From assembly GCF_000190375.1 (NCBI RefSeq), contig NZ_AEWG01000076.1, positions 1-64,000 of the forward strand: a stretch of DNA of 64,000 nt, given 5' to 3'. The stretch is from Rubrivivax benzoatilyticus JA2 = ATCC BAA-35. Its GTDB lineage: Bacteria; Pseudomonadota; Gammaproteobacteria; Burkholderiales; Burkholderiaceae_C. Position numbers and translations under genes: made by a program. How positions within the stretch are numbered: the stretch's first letter is position 1; every line of letters begins with the position of its first letter. Positions 39,376 to 48,694 of the stretch are shown one piece after another. Below the pieces are notes generated by a model that did no database searches, was not told where the DNA came from, and was given only the letters and a program-made list of their open reading frames with translations.

Positions 39376-41730
39376 ATGCATCTCCAAGACGCGCAGCTGC
39401 TGCGCAACCTGAATCCCGAACAGCTCGCCGCCGTCACGCTGCCGGCCGTGCCCGCGCTGATCCTCGCCGGTGCCGGCTCCGGCAAGACGCGCGTGCTGAC
39501 GACGCGCATCGCCTGGCTGCTGGCCACCAACCAGGTGTCGCCGGGCGGCGTGCTCGCCGTCACCTTCACGAACAAGGCCGCCAAGGAGATGCTGACGCGG
39601 CTGGGCACGATGCTGCCGTTCGCCGTGCGCGGCATGTGGATCGGCACCTTCCACGGCCTGTGCAACCGCCTGCTGCGCGCCCACTGGAAGGCCGCCGGGC
39701 TGCCGCAGAGCTTCCAGATCCTGGACAGCGGCGACCAGCTCTCGGCCGTCAAGCGGGTCGTCAAGGCGATGAACCTCGACGAGGAGCGTTTCGTGCCCAA
39801 GCAGGTGGCGTGGTTCATCGCCGCCCAGAAGGAAGAGGGCCGCCGCCCGGCCGCCGTCGAGGCCTTCGACGAGCACACGCGCAAGCTGGTGCAGGTCTAC
39901 GAGGCCTACGAGGAGCAGTGCCGGCGCGAAGGCGTCGTCGACTTCGCCGAGCTGATGCTGCGCAGCTACGAGCTGCTGCGCGACGACGAGCCGCTGCGCG
40001 AGCACTACCGCCGCCGCTTCGGCCACGTGCTCGTCGACGAGTTCCAGGACACCAACCGGCTGCAGTACGCCTGGCTGAAGATGTTCGCGCCGCCGGGCGC
40101 CCAGGGCCAGGGCGTGTTCGCCGTCGGCGACGACGACCAGAGCATCTACGCCTTCCGCGGCGCGCGGGTCGGCAACATGGCCGACTTCGAGCGCGAGTAC
40201 CGCGTCAGGAGCGTCATCAAGCTCGAGCAGAACTACCGCTCGTTCGGCAACATCCTCGACGCCGCCAACGCGCTGATCGCGCACAACGCGCAGCGCCTGG
40301 GCAAGAACCTGCGCACCGACGCCGGCCCCGGCGAGCCGATCCGCGTGCAGGAGGCGGCGAGCGACTACGCCGAGGCCCAGTGGCTGCTGGACGAGGCGCG
40401 CGAGCTGCACCGCGGCGGCATGCCGAGGAGCGAGATCGCCGTGCTCTACCGCAGCAACGCGCAGAGCCGCGTCATCGAGAGCGCGCTGTTCAACGCCGGC
40501 ATTCCGTACCGCGTCTACGGCGGCCTGCGCTTCTTCGAGCGCGCCGAAGTCAAGCACGCGCTGGCCTATCTGCGGCTGCTGGAGAACCCCGACGACGACA
40601 CCAGCTTCCTGCGTGTCGTGAACTTCCCGGCGCGTGGCATCGGCGCGCGTTCGATCGAGCAGCTGCAGGACGCGGCGCGGGCCAGCGGCCGCAGCCTGGC
40701 GCAGAGCGTCGGCGCGGTGCCGGGCAAGGCCGGCCTGAACCTGCAGGGCTTCGTGCACAAGCTCGACACGATGCGCAGCGCCACGCAAGGCCTGACGCTG
40801 CGCGAGATCATCGAGCACGTGGTGCATGAGAGCGGGCTGCTGGACTTCTACCGCACCGAGAAGGAAGGCCAGGACCGCATCGAGAACCTGCAGGAACTGG
40901 TCAACGCCGCCGAGAGCTTCGTCACCCAGGAAGGCTTCGGCAAGGACGCGGTGGCGCTGCCGCTGGACGAACACGGCCCCGGCACGCTGGCCGGCGGCGG
41001 CGAGACCGCGATCCCGTCACCCGACGCCGAGACCGGCGAGATCGTCTCGCCGCTGGCGGCCTTCCTGACGCACGCCTCGCTGGAAGCCGGCGACAACCAG
41101 GCCCAGGCCGGCACCGACGCCGTGCAGCTGATGACGGTGCACTCGGCCAAGGGCCTGGAGTTCGACGCCGTGTTCATCACCGGCATCGAGGAAGGCCTGT
41201 TCCCGCACGAACAGTCGCTGTCCGACGCCGACGGCGTCGAGGAGGAGCGGCGGCTGATGTACGTCGCCATCACGCGGGCCCGCAAACGCCTGTACCTGAG
41301 CTTCAGCCAGACGCGCATGCTGCACGGCCAGACGCGCTACAACGTCAAGAGCCGCTTCTTCGACGAGCTGCCCGAGGGCGCGCTGAAGTGGCTGACGCCG
41401 CGCCAGCAGGGTTTCGGCTCGGGCTACGCGCGCGAGTACCGCCAGGCCTGGGACCGCGGCCAGGGGCTGTCGGGCATCGTCGGCGCCGGGCGCGTCGAGC
41501 GTGCCGAGCCCTGGCAGCAGCCGGTGCCGTTCACGCCCAAGGCGCCGGCGGCGCCGGCCGGGCAGGCGCCGCTGCGCACCGGCCAGGCGGTGTTCCACAC
41601 CAAGTTCGGCGAGGGCGTGGTCGTCACGCTCGAAGGCAGCGGCGAGGATGCGCGCGCCCAGGTGCGTTTCGGCCGCCACGGCGTCAAGTGGCTGCTGCTG
41701 GCGATGGCCAAGCTGACGCCGATCGAGTGA
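39376..41730 (+). CDS. uvrD: UvrD/PcrA-type DNA helicase
   Basis: A 784-residue superfamily 1 3'-5' helicase for mismatch and nucleotide excision repair and removal of RecA from DNA. Motif I is AGAGSGKTRVLTTRIAWLL (residues about 31-49), motif Ia TFTNKAAKEM, motif II DEFQDTN, motif III VGDDDQSIYAFRGA, motif V/VI TVHSAKGLEFD and YVAITRARKRLYLS. The C-terminal Tudor-like domain (GQAVFHTKFGEGVVVTLEG) is present, as in PcrA/UvrD that bind RNA polymerase. Whether it is UvrD itself or a paralogue is not certain. It starts nine bases after the kinase stop. Confidence 0.92.
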   Translation: MHLQDAQLLRNLNPEQLAAVTLPAVPALILAGAGSGKTRVLTTRIAWLLATNQVSPGGVLAVTFTNKAAKEMLTRLGTMLPFAVRGMWIGTFHGLCNRLLRAHWKAAGLPQSFQILDSGDQLSAVKRVVKAMNLDEERFVPKQVAWFIAAQKEEGRRPAAVEAFDEHTRKLVQVYEAYEEQCRREGVVDFAELMLRSYELLRDDEPLREHYRRRFGHVLVDEFQDTNRLQYAWLKMFAPPGAQGQGVFAVGDDDQSIYAFRGARVGNMADFEREYRVRSVIKLEQNYRSFGNILDAANALIAHNAQRLGKNLRTDAGPGEPIRVQEAASDYAEAQWLLDEARELHRGGMPRSEIAVLYRSNAQSRVIESALFNAGIPYRVYGGLRFFERAEVKHALAYLRLLENPDDDTSFLRVVNFPARGIGARSIEQLQDAARASGRSLAQSVGAVPGKAGLNLQGFVHKLDTMRSATQGLTLREIIEHVVHESGLLDFYRTEKEGQDRIENLQELVNAAESFVTQEGFGKDAVALPLDEHGPGTLAGGGETAIPSPDAETGEIVSPLAAFLTHASLEAGDNQAQAGTDAVQLMTVHSAKGLEFDAVFITGIEEGLFPHEQSLSDADGVEEERRLMYVAITRARKRLYLSFSQTRMLHGQTRYNVKSRFFDELPEGALKWLTPRQQGFGSGYAREYRQAWDRGQGLSGIVGAGRVERAEPWQQPVPFTPKAPAAPAGQAPLRTGQAVFHTKFGEGVVVTLEGSGEDARAQVRFGRHGVKWLLLAMAKLTPIE

Positions 41731-41755
41731 CCGGCAGGGTGCCGGCCGGGCGGTC

Positions 41756-42583
41756 TCAGGCCGGCTCGGCCGGCTCCACCGGCGGCCGCACCGCGTCGGC
41801 GCCGCCGAAGCTGTCGTTGAAGGTGAACAGCAGCGAGACGTAGAACACGGTCGAGAACAGCAGCCCCGCCGGCAGCGCCAGCATCGAGGCCGCGCTGTGC
41901 GCGCCGAGCAGCGAGAAGACCAGCGCCGCGACGATGCCGAAGACCGTCGCGACGACGAACCAGGCCAGGCCGTAGACGAGGAACGCGCCCTTGCAGCGCC
42001 AGACCGCCAGCGTGCTGGAGAACAGCGACTGCGCGACGCCCTGCCGGCCCCAGTGCACCAGCGCCGGCGCGTGCCAGAACGGCACCGACAGCAGCGTGCC
42101 CAGCACCAGGCCGACGAAGGCCGCGGTCGTCACGCCGGGCTCGGCCATCAGCGCGTCGAGTTCCTCCTGCGGCACGGTGCCCCGGGCCATCAGCTCCTGC
42201 AGGCGCTGCATCGCGCCGCCGGACACCAGGTCGCAGATCACCAGGATCGCGATCGCGCACAGCCCGTACAGCGCGCAAAGCACCAGCAGCGAGGTGCGCC
42301 GCCGGGCGTCGCCCTTCAGCGGCTCGACGAACTGCGCCGGCGTCACCGGCCCGCCGATCAGCGCCGACTGCGACGCCACCATGAAGCCCAGCGACAGCAT
42401 CGGCAGCGACATCATCTGCAGCACGCCGCCGAGGACGGGCACCAGCGACACCGCCAGCGCCGCGAACAGGAACACGGCGAACAGCGCCGTGAAGGCCAGC
42501 GGGCGGCGGGCGTAGAGCGCGAAGGCGTCGCGCAGCCAGCGCGCACCACGCGCGGGATCGACGGTCTTCAGTTGCAGCGGCAT
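41756..42583 (-). CDS. BPSS1780-like multi-pass membrane protein
   Basis: A 275-residue integral-membrane protein with about six hydrophobic segments (for example LAFTALFAVFLFAALAVSLV near 29-48 and FLVYGLAWFVVATVFGIVAA). The N-terminus MPLQLKTVDPARGARWLRDAF is typical of the BPSS1780 family found in betaproteobacteria, function unknown. The ATG at 42583 is eight bases after the thrB stop, so thrB and this gene are one operon. It converges on the helicase gene. No enzymatic motif is seen. Confidence 0.85.
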   Translation of the reverse strand: MPLQLKTVDPARGARWLRDAFALYARRPLAFTALFAVFLFAALAVSLVPVLGGVLQMMSLPMLSLGFMVASQSALIGGPVTPAQFVEPLKGDARRRTSLLVLCALYGLCAIAILVICDLVSGGAMQRLQELMARGTVPQEELDALMAEPGVTTAAFVGLVLGTLLSVPFWHAPALVHWGRQGVAQSLFSSTLAVWRCKGAFLVYGLAWFVVATVFGIVAALVFSLLGAHSAASMLALPAGLLFSTVFYVSLLFTFNDSFGGADAVRPPVEPAEPA

Positions 42584-42591
42584 GCGGGGGT

Positions 42592-43572
42592 TCAGGAGCT
42601 GGGCGTGGCCGGCGGATGCCACGGGTTGTCGATGCGGTCGCGCAGCAGGCGCTCGAAGTGCGCCGGGTCCTTGGGCTGCAGCAGCGCGGCGTCGCGTGGC
42701 AGGTGCCAGTCGCGCAGCCGCGAGAGCCAGAAGCGCAAGGCCGCGGCGCGCAGCAGGCCGGGCATCAGCCGGATCTCGGCGTGCGTCAGCGGGCGCACGG
42801 CCTGGTAGGCGGCCATGAAGGCGAGCGCCCGTTCCTCGTCGAGGCCGGCGGTCGTCAGGTCGGCGCACCAGTCGTTGAGGCAGACGGCGATGTCGAAGAG
42901 CAGCGTGTCGGTGCCGGCGAAGTAGTAGTCGAAGAAGCCGCAGAGGCGGTCCTCGCCGGCGGTCTCGTCGAACATCACGTTGTCGCGGAACAGGTCGGCG
43001 TGGATCGCGCCGCGCGGCAGGGCCTGGCCGGCTGCCGAGGCCGCGAGCTGCCGCTGGAACGCGAGCTCGTCCTGCAGCAGCGCGGCCTGCGCGGCGTCGA
43101 CGAAGGGCAGCACCTCGGGCACCGTGGCGGCCCACCAGTCCAGCCCGCGCAGATGCGGCTGCTCGAGCGGCAGGTCGGCGACGGCGAGGTGGGCGCGGGC
43201 CAGCATCTCGCCGACCTGGGCGCAGTGCGGCGCCTCGGGCGAGAGCCGGTGGCTGCCGGGCAGCCGCGTGACCACCGCCGCCGGCTTGCCGGCCAGCGTG
43301 TGCAGCAGGCCGCCGTCGGCGTCGGCCTGCGGCGCCGGCACCGGGATGCCGTGCTGCGCCAGGTGCTGCATCAGCGCCAGGTAGTAGGGCAGCTCGTCGC
43401 GCGACAGGCGCTCGAACAGCGTCACGACCCACTGGCCGCGTGCCGTCGTCGCGTAGTAGTTGGTGTTCTCGATGCCCGAGCGGATGCCGCGCAGCTCGGT
43501 CAGCGCGCCCAGGCCCAGGCGGCGGAGCAGGGCGTCGGCTTCGGCGAAGCCGACTTCGGTGTAGACGGCCAC
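42592..43572 (-). CDS. thrB: Homoserine kinase (aminoglycoside-kinase fold)
   Basis: A 326-residue enzyme that phosphorylates homoserine on the way to threonine. It is the protein-kinase/APH-fold form found in betaproteobacteria and pseudomonads, not the GHMP form of E. coli. Catalytic segment HADLFRDNVMF gives His191, Asp193 and Asn198, and FFDYYFAG provides the metal-binding Asp215. The N-terminal lobe GIRSGIENTNYYATTARGQW is characteristic. It is followed by the BPSS1780-like gene and preceded by the DUF2782 gene, a common neighbourhood in Burkholderiales. Confidence 0.94.
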   Translation of the reverse strand: MAVYTEVGFAEADALLRRLGLGALTELRGIRSGIENTNYYATTARGQWVVTLFERLSRDELPYYLALMQHLAQHGIPVPAPQADADGGLLHTLAGKPAAVVTRLPGSHRLSPEAPHCAQVGEMLARAHLAVADLPLEQPHLRGLDWWAATVPEVLPFVDAAQAALLQDELAFQRQLAASAAGQALPRGAIHADLFRDNVMFDETAGEDRLCGFFDYYFAGTDTLLFDIAVCLNDWCADLTTAGLDEERALAFMAAYQAVRPLTHAEIRLMPGLLRAAALRFWLSRLRDWHLPRDAALLQPKDPAHFERLLRDRIDNPWHPPATPSS

Positions 43573-43626
43573 TTCAGGCTCCCGCGGGCGCGGCCGCGGC
43601 GCGGGGCTCGGACACGGTGCGCACGG

Positions 43627-43950
43627 TCAGAACGACAGCATGCGCCAGACGCGCCGGCCCGCCGGATCGCCCGGCTGCGAGGGGTCGCGCGAACCGCTGG
43701 ACGGCACGATCTCGTAGGGCTTGGAGCCCGGCGCCTTGCCGTGCACGACGATGCTCTGCGTCTGGCCGCGCACCTTGACTTCCTCGATGCGCACGTGGTC
43801 GTCCTCGGAGACCTGCCGCTGCACGGCCGGCTCGGGCACCGACGTCGCCTGCGCGGCGGCATCGGGTGGCAGCACCGTCTGCGCCGGGGCGGAGGCCGCC
43901 GCGGCCGCAAGGGCCAGCGTCGGCAGGAGGAAGCGGAACGGTCGCGCCAT
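43627..43950 (-). CDS. DUF2782-family small periplasmic protein
   Basis: A 107-residue secreted protein. A signal peptide (MARPFRFLLPTLALAAAAASAPA) is followed by a Pro/Ala segment and a short conserved domain with DHVRIEEVKVRGQTQSIVV and the KPYEIVPS motif. This pattern is DUF2782, of unknown function, which often lies between polA and thrB in betaproteobacteria as it does here. It is divergent from polA with 58 bases between. Confidence 0.8.
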   Translation of the reverse strand: MARPFRFLLPTLALAAAAASAPAQTVLPPDAAAQATSVPEPAVQRQVSEDDHVRIEEVKVRGQTQSIVVHGKAPGSKPYEIVPSSGSRDPSQPGDPAGRRVWRMLSF

Positions 43951-43996
43951 GGCGTGATTCTAGGCGGCCTGCCGCAGCCCGCCGCCTCGCCTGGCC

Positions 43997-44002
43997 GACA
44001 AT
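43997..44002 (+). promoter_or_regulatory. Predicted -10 hexamer of polA
   Basis: GACAAT ends six bases before the polA ATG at 44009. Confidence 0.35.
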
Positions 44003-44008
44003 GGGGCG

Positions 44009-46756
44009 ATGGACGACTCCCGCCCCACGCTGCTGCTGGTCGACGGCTCCAGCTACCTCTACCGCGCCTACCACGCGCTGCCCGACCTGCGGTCGCCCGA
44101 CGGCTTCCCGACCGGGGCCCTGCACGGCATGGTCGCGATGATGAAACGCCTGCGCGAGCAGGTGCCCGCCGAACACGCCGTCTGCGTCTTCGACGCCAAG
44201 GGCCCGACCTTCCGTGACGACTGGTATGCCGACTACAAGGCCCACCGGCCGTCGATGCCCGAGCCGCTGGCGCAGCAGGTCGCGCCGATCCACGAGGTCG
44301 TGCGCCTGCTCGGCTGGCCGGTGCTCGAGGTGCCCGGCATCGAGGCCGACGACGCGATCGGCACGCTGGCCTGCGTGGCCAAACGTGCCGGCCACCGCGT
44401 TGTCGTCTCCACCGGCGACAAGGACCTGGCCCAGCTCGTCGACGAGCACGTCACGCTGATCAACACGATGAGCAACGAGACGCTGGACCCGGCCGGCGTG
44501 CTGGCCAAGTTCGGCGTGCCGCCGCAGAGGATCGTCGACTACCTGACGCTGGTCGGCGACGCGGTCGACAACATCCCGGGTGTCGAGAAGGTCGGCCCGA
44601 AGACGGCGGTGAAGTGGATCACCGAACACGGCTCGCTCGACGGCGTGATGGCCGCCGCGGCGACGATCAAGGGCGTGGCCGGCGAGAACCTGCGCCGCGC
44701 GCTGGACTGGCTGCCGCAGGGCCGGCGCCTCGTCACGGTGGCCTGCGACTGCGACCTCGCGGCCCACGTCCCCGGCTGGCCGGCGCTGGACGCGCTGGCG
44801 CTGCGCCCCGCCGACGAAGCCGGGCTCCTGGACTTCTACCGCCGCTACGGCTTCAAGACCTGGGGCCGCGAGCTGGAGGGCCAGCTCGGCGGCGACGTGC
44901 CCGCCGCGACGGCGACCGGCACCGTGTCGGCGGCTGCGGCGATCGACGTCGCACGCGAGTACGAGACGGTGACAACCTGGGAGCGCCTGGACGCCTGGCT
45001 GGAACGCCTGCAGGCCGCCGAGCTGGTGGCCATCGACACCGAGACCGACTCGCTGGAGCCGATGAAGGCGCGCATCGTCGGCATCAGCTTCGCCGTCGAA
45101 CCCGGCCGCGGCGCCTACGTGCCGCTGGCGCACGCCGGCCCCGACGCGCCCGAGCAGCTGCCGCTGGACGCGGTGCTGGCGCGGCTGAAGCCCTGGCTGG
45201 AGGACGCCTCGCGCGCCAAGCTCGGCCAGAACCTGAAGTACGACCGCCACGTCTTCGCCAACGCCGGCATCGCGCTCGCCGGCGTGCGCCACGACACGAT
45301 GCTCGAGAGCTACGTGCTCGAGGCGCACAAGCCGCACAGCCTGGAAAGCCTGGCCGAGCGCCACCTCGGCCGCAAGGGCCTGTCCTACGAGGACCTGTGC
45401 GGCAAGGGCGTGAACCAGATCCCGTTCGCCCAGGTCGACGTCGCGCGCGCCACCGAGTACTCGGCCGAGGACAGCGAGATGGCGCTGCACGTGCACCAGG
45501 TGCTGTGGCCCGAGATCGAGGCCGACGCCGGGCTGCGCCGCGTCTACGAGGCCATCGAGATGCCGGTGGCCGAGGTGCTGGCGCGCATCGAGCGCCACGG
45601 CGTGCTCGTCGACCCGCAGGAGCTGGCGCGCCAGAGCCGCGACCTGGCCGAGCGCATGGTGGCGCTGGAGCAGGAGGTCTACGCGATCGCCGAGCAGCCC
45701 TTCAACCTGGGCAGCCCCAAGCAGATCGGCGAGATCCTGTTCGGCAAGCTCGGCCTGCCGGTGAAGAAGCGCACCGCCAGCGGCGCGCCGAGCACCGACG
45801 AGGACGTGCTGACCGAGCTCGCCGCCGACTACCCGCTGCCGGCACGCATCCTCGAGCACCGCAGCCTGGCCAAGCTGAAGGGCACCTACACCGACAAGCT
45901 GCCGGCGATGGTCAACCCGGCCACCGGCCGTGTGCACACCAACTACGCGCAGGCGGTGGCGGTGACCGGGCGGCTGGCGAGCAACGAGCCCAACCTGCAG
46001 AACATCCCGATCCGCACGCCCGAGGGCCGGCGCGTGCGCCGCGCCTTCGTCGCGCCGCCGGGGCACGTGATCCTGAGCGCCGACTACTCGCAGATCGAGC
46101 TGCGCATCATGGCCCACATCAGCGAGGACGAAGGCCTGCTGCGCGCGTTCTCCGAAGGCCTGGACGTGCACCGCGCGACCGCCGCCGAGGTCTTCGGCAT
46201 GCCGCTGGCGGAGGTGACGAGCGAGCAGCGCCGCTACGCCAAGGTCATCAACTTCGGGCTGATCTACGGGATGGGCGCCTACGGGCTGGCGGCCAACCTG
46301 GGCATCGAGCAGAAGGCCGCCAAGGACTACATCGACCGCTATTTCGCGCGTTTTGCCGGCGTCAAGCGCTACATGGACGAGACCCGGGTGCGCGCCAAGG
46401 AGAAGGGTTATGTCGAGACCGTCTTCGGCCGCCGGCTGTGGCTGCCGGAGATCAACTCCGGCAACGGCCCGCGGCGCAGCGGCGCCGAGCGCCAGGCGAT
46501 CAACGCGCCGATGCAGGGCACGGCCGCCGACCTGATCAAGCTGGCGATGATCGCGGTGCAGAAGGAGCTGGACGCCAGCGGCCGCGCGACGCGCATGGTG
46601 ATGCAGGTGCACGACGAACTGGTGCTCGAGGTGCCCGAGGCCGAGCTCGACTGGGCGAAGGACGCGATCCCGCGGCTGATGGCCGGCGTCGCCGCGCTGA
46701 AGGTGCCGCTGCTGGCCGAGGTCGGCGTCGGCGCCAACTGGGACGAGGCGCACTGA
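44009..46756 (+). CDS. polA: DNA polymerase I
   Basis: A 915-residue repair and Okazaki-fragment polymerase. Residues 1-290 are the 5' nuclease (LLLVDGSSYLYRAYHALP, GIEADDAIGT). The 3'-5' exonuclease (about 325-510) keeps its residues: AIDTETDSLE (Exo I), GQNLKYDRHVF (Exo II) and YSAEDSEMA (Exo III), so proofreading should be active. The polymerase has motif A LSADYSQIELR (about 690), motif B RRYAKVINFGLIYGMGAYG and motif C MQVHDELVLEV (about 867). Full length. The 323 bases that follow contain only repeats. Confidence 0.97.
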   Translation: MDDSRPTLLLVDGSSYLYRAYHALPDLRSPDGFPTGALHGMVAMMKRLREQVPAEHAVCVFDAKGPTFRDDWYADYKAHRPSMPEPLAQQVAPIHEVVRLLGWPVLEVPGIEADDAIGTLACVAKRAGHRVVVSTGDKDLAQLVDEHVTLINTMSNETLDPAGVLAKFGVPPQRIVDYLTLVGDAVDNIPGVEKVGPKTAVKWITEHGSLDGVMAAAATIKGVAGENLRRALDWLPQGRRLVTVACDCDLAAHVPGWPALDALALRPADEAGLLDFYRRYGFKTWGRELEGQLGGDVPAATATGTVSAAAAIDVAREYETVTTWERLDAWLERLQAAELVAIDTETDSLEPMKARIVGISFAVEPGRGAYVPLAHAGPDAPEQLPLDAVLARLKPWLEDASRAKLGQNLKYDRHVFANAGIALAGVRHDTMLESYVLEAHKPHSLESLAERHLGRKGLSYEDLCGKGVNQIPFAQVDVARATEYSAEDSEMALHVHQVLWPEIEADAGLRRVYEAIEMPVAEVLARIERHGVLVDPQELARQSRDLAERMVALEQEVYAIAEQPFNLGSPKQIGEILFGKLGLPVKKRTASGAPSTDEDVLTELAADYPLPARILEHRSLAKLKGTYTDKLPAMVNPATGRVHTNYAQAVAVTGRLASNEPNLQNIPIRTPEGRRVRRAFVAPPGHVILSADYSQIELRIMAHISEDEGLLRAFSEGLDVHRATAAEVFGMPLAEVTSEQRRYAKVINFGLIYGMGAYGLAANLGIEQKAAKDYIDRYFARFAGVKRYMDETRVRAKEKGYVETVFGRRLWLPEINSGNGPRRSGAERQAINAPMQGTAADLIKLAMIAVQKELDASGRATRMVMQVHDELVLEVPEAELDWAKDAIPRLMAGVAALKVPLLAEVGVGANWDEAH

Positions 46757-46805
46757 GCGGCGCGGCTGGCGGCGGGCCGGAGACGGCAGGGGTCAGGAGA
46801 CGGCA

Positions 46806-47043
46806 GGGGTCAGGTCTTGCAAGACCTGACCCCGTCTTCCGCAGCGTTCCAAGGCTGCAGGGGTCAGGTCTCAAGAGACCTGACCCCGTCTTTCCCGTCT
46901 CGGCCGCGCGCGCTCGCTGACATCGTTCTTTCGACGTTGCTTGCCGCGGGGGCATGCTGCAGGGGTCAGGTCTTGCAAGACCTGACCCCATCTTCGGCGG
47001 CGTTCCGAGGCTGCAGGGGTCAGGTCTCAAGAGACCTGACCCC
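46806..47043. repeat. Two direct copies of an 82-base double palindrome (REP/BIME-like)
   Basis: The gap from polA to lrgA holds four 28-base palindromes. Two read GGGGTCAGGTCTT-GC-AAGACCTGACCCC (46806-46833, 46962-46989). Two read GGGGTCAGGTCTC-AA-GAGACCTGACCCC (46860-46887, 47016-47043). Each first-type palindrome is followed, after a 26-base linker that starts with TCTTC and ends GGCTGCA, by a second-type palindrome. The two composite units are 82 bases long and 156 bases apart. No gene is seen in this gap; small ORFs there are translations of the palindromes. Confidence 0.85.
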
Positions 47044-47079
47044 GTCTCCCCCGTCTCCCTCGTCCATCGGTGAGGAAAG

Positions 47080-47436
47080 ATGAAACCACTGCAAGGCCTG
47101 GCGCTGCTGCTGTTGCTGCAGGCCGCCGGCGAGTCGCTGACCCACGCGCTGGCGTGGCCGTTTCCCGGCCCGGTCGTCGGCATGGTGCTGCTGCTGCCGC
47201 TGCTGCGCTGGCGGGCGGTGCGCGAGCCGGTCGAGGCCACCGCCGGCTTCCTGCTGGCGCACCTGTCGCTGCTGTTCGTGCCGGTCGGTGTCGGCGTCGT
47301 CGCCCACCTGGACCTGGTGGTCGAGCACGGCGTCGCGCTGCTGGCGGTGATCGTCGTCTCGACCTGGATCGGCCTGGCGGTGACCGCGCTGGTGCTGCGC
47401 CGGCTGCTGCGCGGCGAGGAGGCGGGCGGTGGCTGA
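47080..47436 (+). CDS. lrgA: LrgA/CidA holin-like membrane protein
   Basis: A 118-residue membrane protein with four hydrophobic segments. It opens MKPLQGLALLLLLQAAGESL, and contains the family pattern WPFPGPVVGMVLL and FVPVGVGVV. CidA/LrgA proteins form small membrane complexes with LrgB and affect murein hydrolase export, acetate/pyruvate metabolism or cell lysis. TGAGGAAAG precedes the ATG. lrgB overlaps its last eight bases. Confidence 0.88.
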   Translation: MKPLQGLALLLLLQAAGESLTHALAWPFPGPVVGMVLLLPLLRWRAVREPVEATAGFLLAHLSLLFVPVGVGVVAHLDLVVEHGVALLAVIVVSTWIGLAVTALVLRRLLRGEEAGGG

Positions 47437-48145
47437 GGTCGTCGAACTCTGGGTCTACCTGTCGTCCCGGCCGCTGTTCGGGCTGACCGCGACGCTGGCC
47501 GTCTACGTCGCCGCCCAGGCCGTCTACCGCCGGCTGGACCACGCGCCGCTGGCCAATCCGGTGCTGTGGTCGGTGCTCGCGCTGGCCACGCTGCTGGCGG
47601 CCACCGGCACGCCGTATCCGGCCTACTTCGCCGGCGCGCAGTTCGTGCACGTGATGCTCGGGCCGGCGGTCGTCGCGCTGGCCTGGCCGCTGTGGCAGCG
47701 TGCGGCCGAGGTGCGCCGGCGCGGGCGTGCGCTCGTGCTGGCGGCGCTGGTCGGTGGCGCCGCGGCCGCCGGCAGCGCCGTCGCGCTGGCCTGGGCGCTG
47801 GGGCTGCCGCCCGAGGTGATCCGCTCGCTGGCGCCGAAGTCGGTGACGGCGCCGGTGGCGATGGGCATCGCCGAGCAGCTCGGCGGCGTGCCGGCGCTGG
47901 CGGCGAGCTTCGCGGTGCTGACCGGGCTCGTCGGCGCGCTGTCGGCGCGCTACCTGTTCGCCTGGCTGAAGGTGCCCGAGTGGCCGGTGCGCGGTTTCGC
48001 GGTCGGCACGGCCGCGCACGGCATCGGCGCGGCCCGCGCGCTGCAGGTGCACCCCGACGCCGGCGCCTATGCCGGGCTGGCGCTGGGCTTGCAGGTGCTG
48101 CTGGCGGCCTTGTTGATTCCTCTCGTGGCGCGATGGCTGGGCTGA
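47429..48145 (+). CDS. lrgB: LrgB-family membrane protein
   Basis: A 238-residue membrane protein with about seven hydrophobic segments. LrgB segments are FVHVMLGPAVVALAWPLW and the signature SLAPKSVTAPVAMGIAEQLGG (around residues 130-150), followed by AVGTAAHGIGAARAL. GTG at 47429 is the start, with GAGGAGG closely upstream inside lrgA; the eight-base overlap shows coupling. The pair probably acts together as an LrgAB transport or holin-like system. Confidence 0.9.
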   Translation: MAEVVELWVYLSSRPLFGLTATLAVYVAAQAVYRRLDHAPLANPVLWSVLALATLLAATGTPYPAYFAGAQFVHVMLGPAVVALAWPLWQRAAEVRRRGRALVLAALVGGAAAAGSAVALAWALGLPPEVIRSLAPKSVTAPVAMGIAEQLGGVPALAASFAVLTGLVGALSARYLFAWLKVPEWPVRGFAVGTAAHGIGAARALQVHPDAGAYAGLALGLQVLLAALLIPLVARWLG

Positions 48146-48207
48146 CCGCCGGCCCGCCGCGCCGGGTGCCGCGTACGATGCGTCATCCCCGCAGCGAGGA
48201 GCCTCCG

Positions 48208-48609
48208 ATGCCCAGGTCGCCGAAGCCCGCCACGCCGGTCGCCACGGGCCGCAAGCCCAAGCCGGCCGCCGCGCCGGCCGTGCGCCCGTTCCTGCGGTTC
48301 CACCACTCGCACGAGCTGCGCGTGAAGACGCTGCAGGTGCTGGACAGCGTCGAGGGCGCCGACAAACCTTCCGCCTGTTCAGCGCAGCTCACCGCGCTGG
48401 TGCTCGAGCTGACCGAGAGCGGCATGGAGCAGTACTTCCTGCAGCCGCTGAAGGCCACCCAGGCGAACTTCGTCGTCCAGCAGTCGGCCTCGATCGGGCT
48501 GTCGGGCGTGCAGAAGCTCATGGGTGGCGTCATCCGCAACATCCTCGCACGCATGGACGACCGGCAACTGCTGTCGGTCTGCGGCTCGATCCGCCAGTTC
48601 ATGATCTGA
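48208..48609 (+). CDS. Conserved hypothetical protein, 133 residues
   Basis: ATG at 48208 has GAGGAG eight bases upstream. The first 35 residues are Pro/Ala/Lys-rich and basic. The rest is predicted to be helical: FHHSHELRVKTLQVLDSVE, LTALVLELTESGMEQYFLQPL, and NFVVQQSASIGLSGVQKLMGGVIRNIL. It has no signal peptide or membrane segment. I do not recognise a named family; the short helical layout recalls phasin- or regulator-type proteins. It lies 85 bases before ppk, so a link to polyphosphate granules is possible but not shown. Confidence 0.7.
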   Translation: MPRSPKPATPVATGRKPKPAAAPAVRPFLRFHHSHELRVKTLQVLDSVEGADKPSACSAQLTALVLELTESGMEQYFLQPLKATQANFVVQQSASIGLSGVQKLMGGVIRNILARMDDRQLLSVCGSIRQFMI

Positions 48610-48694
48610 GCCGGTGCTGGCACAGGGCCTGCCTCGGTGAAAGTCCCGCCCGCCGTGTCACGGCTTTGTCGCACGGCGTTCATAAACTGACGCC

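Noticed and set aside
38701-40829. Read-through of the kinase frame into the helicase gene as one 1703-residue protein
   Set aside because: After 38700 the frame loses all similarity; the true domains continue in another frame and the helicase has its own start and complete motifs.
46806-47043. CRISPR array
   Set aside because: Repeats are 28-base palindromes of two alternating types with spacers of 26 and 74 bases, and the spacers repeat each other. No cas gene is near.
46817-47083. Small ORF of 88 codons in the polA-lrgA gap
   Set aside because: It is a translation of the palindromic repeats (repeated DLTPS) and has no ribosome site.
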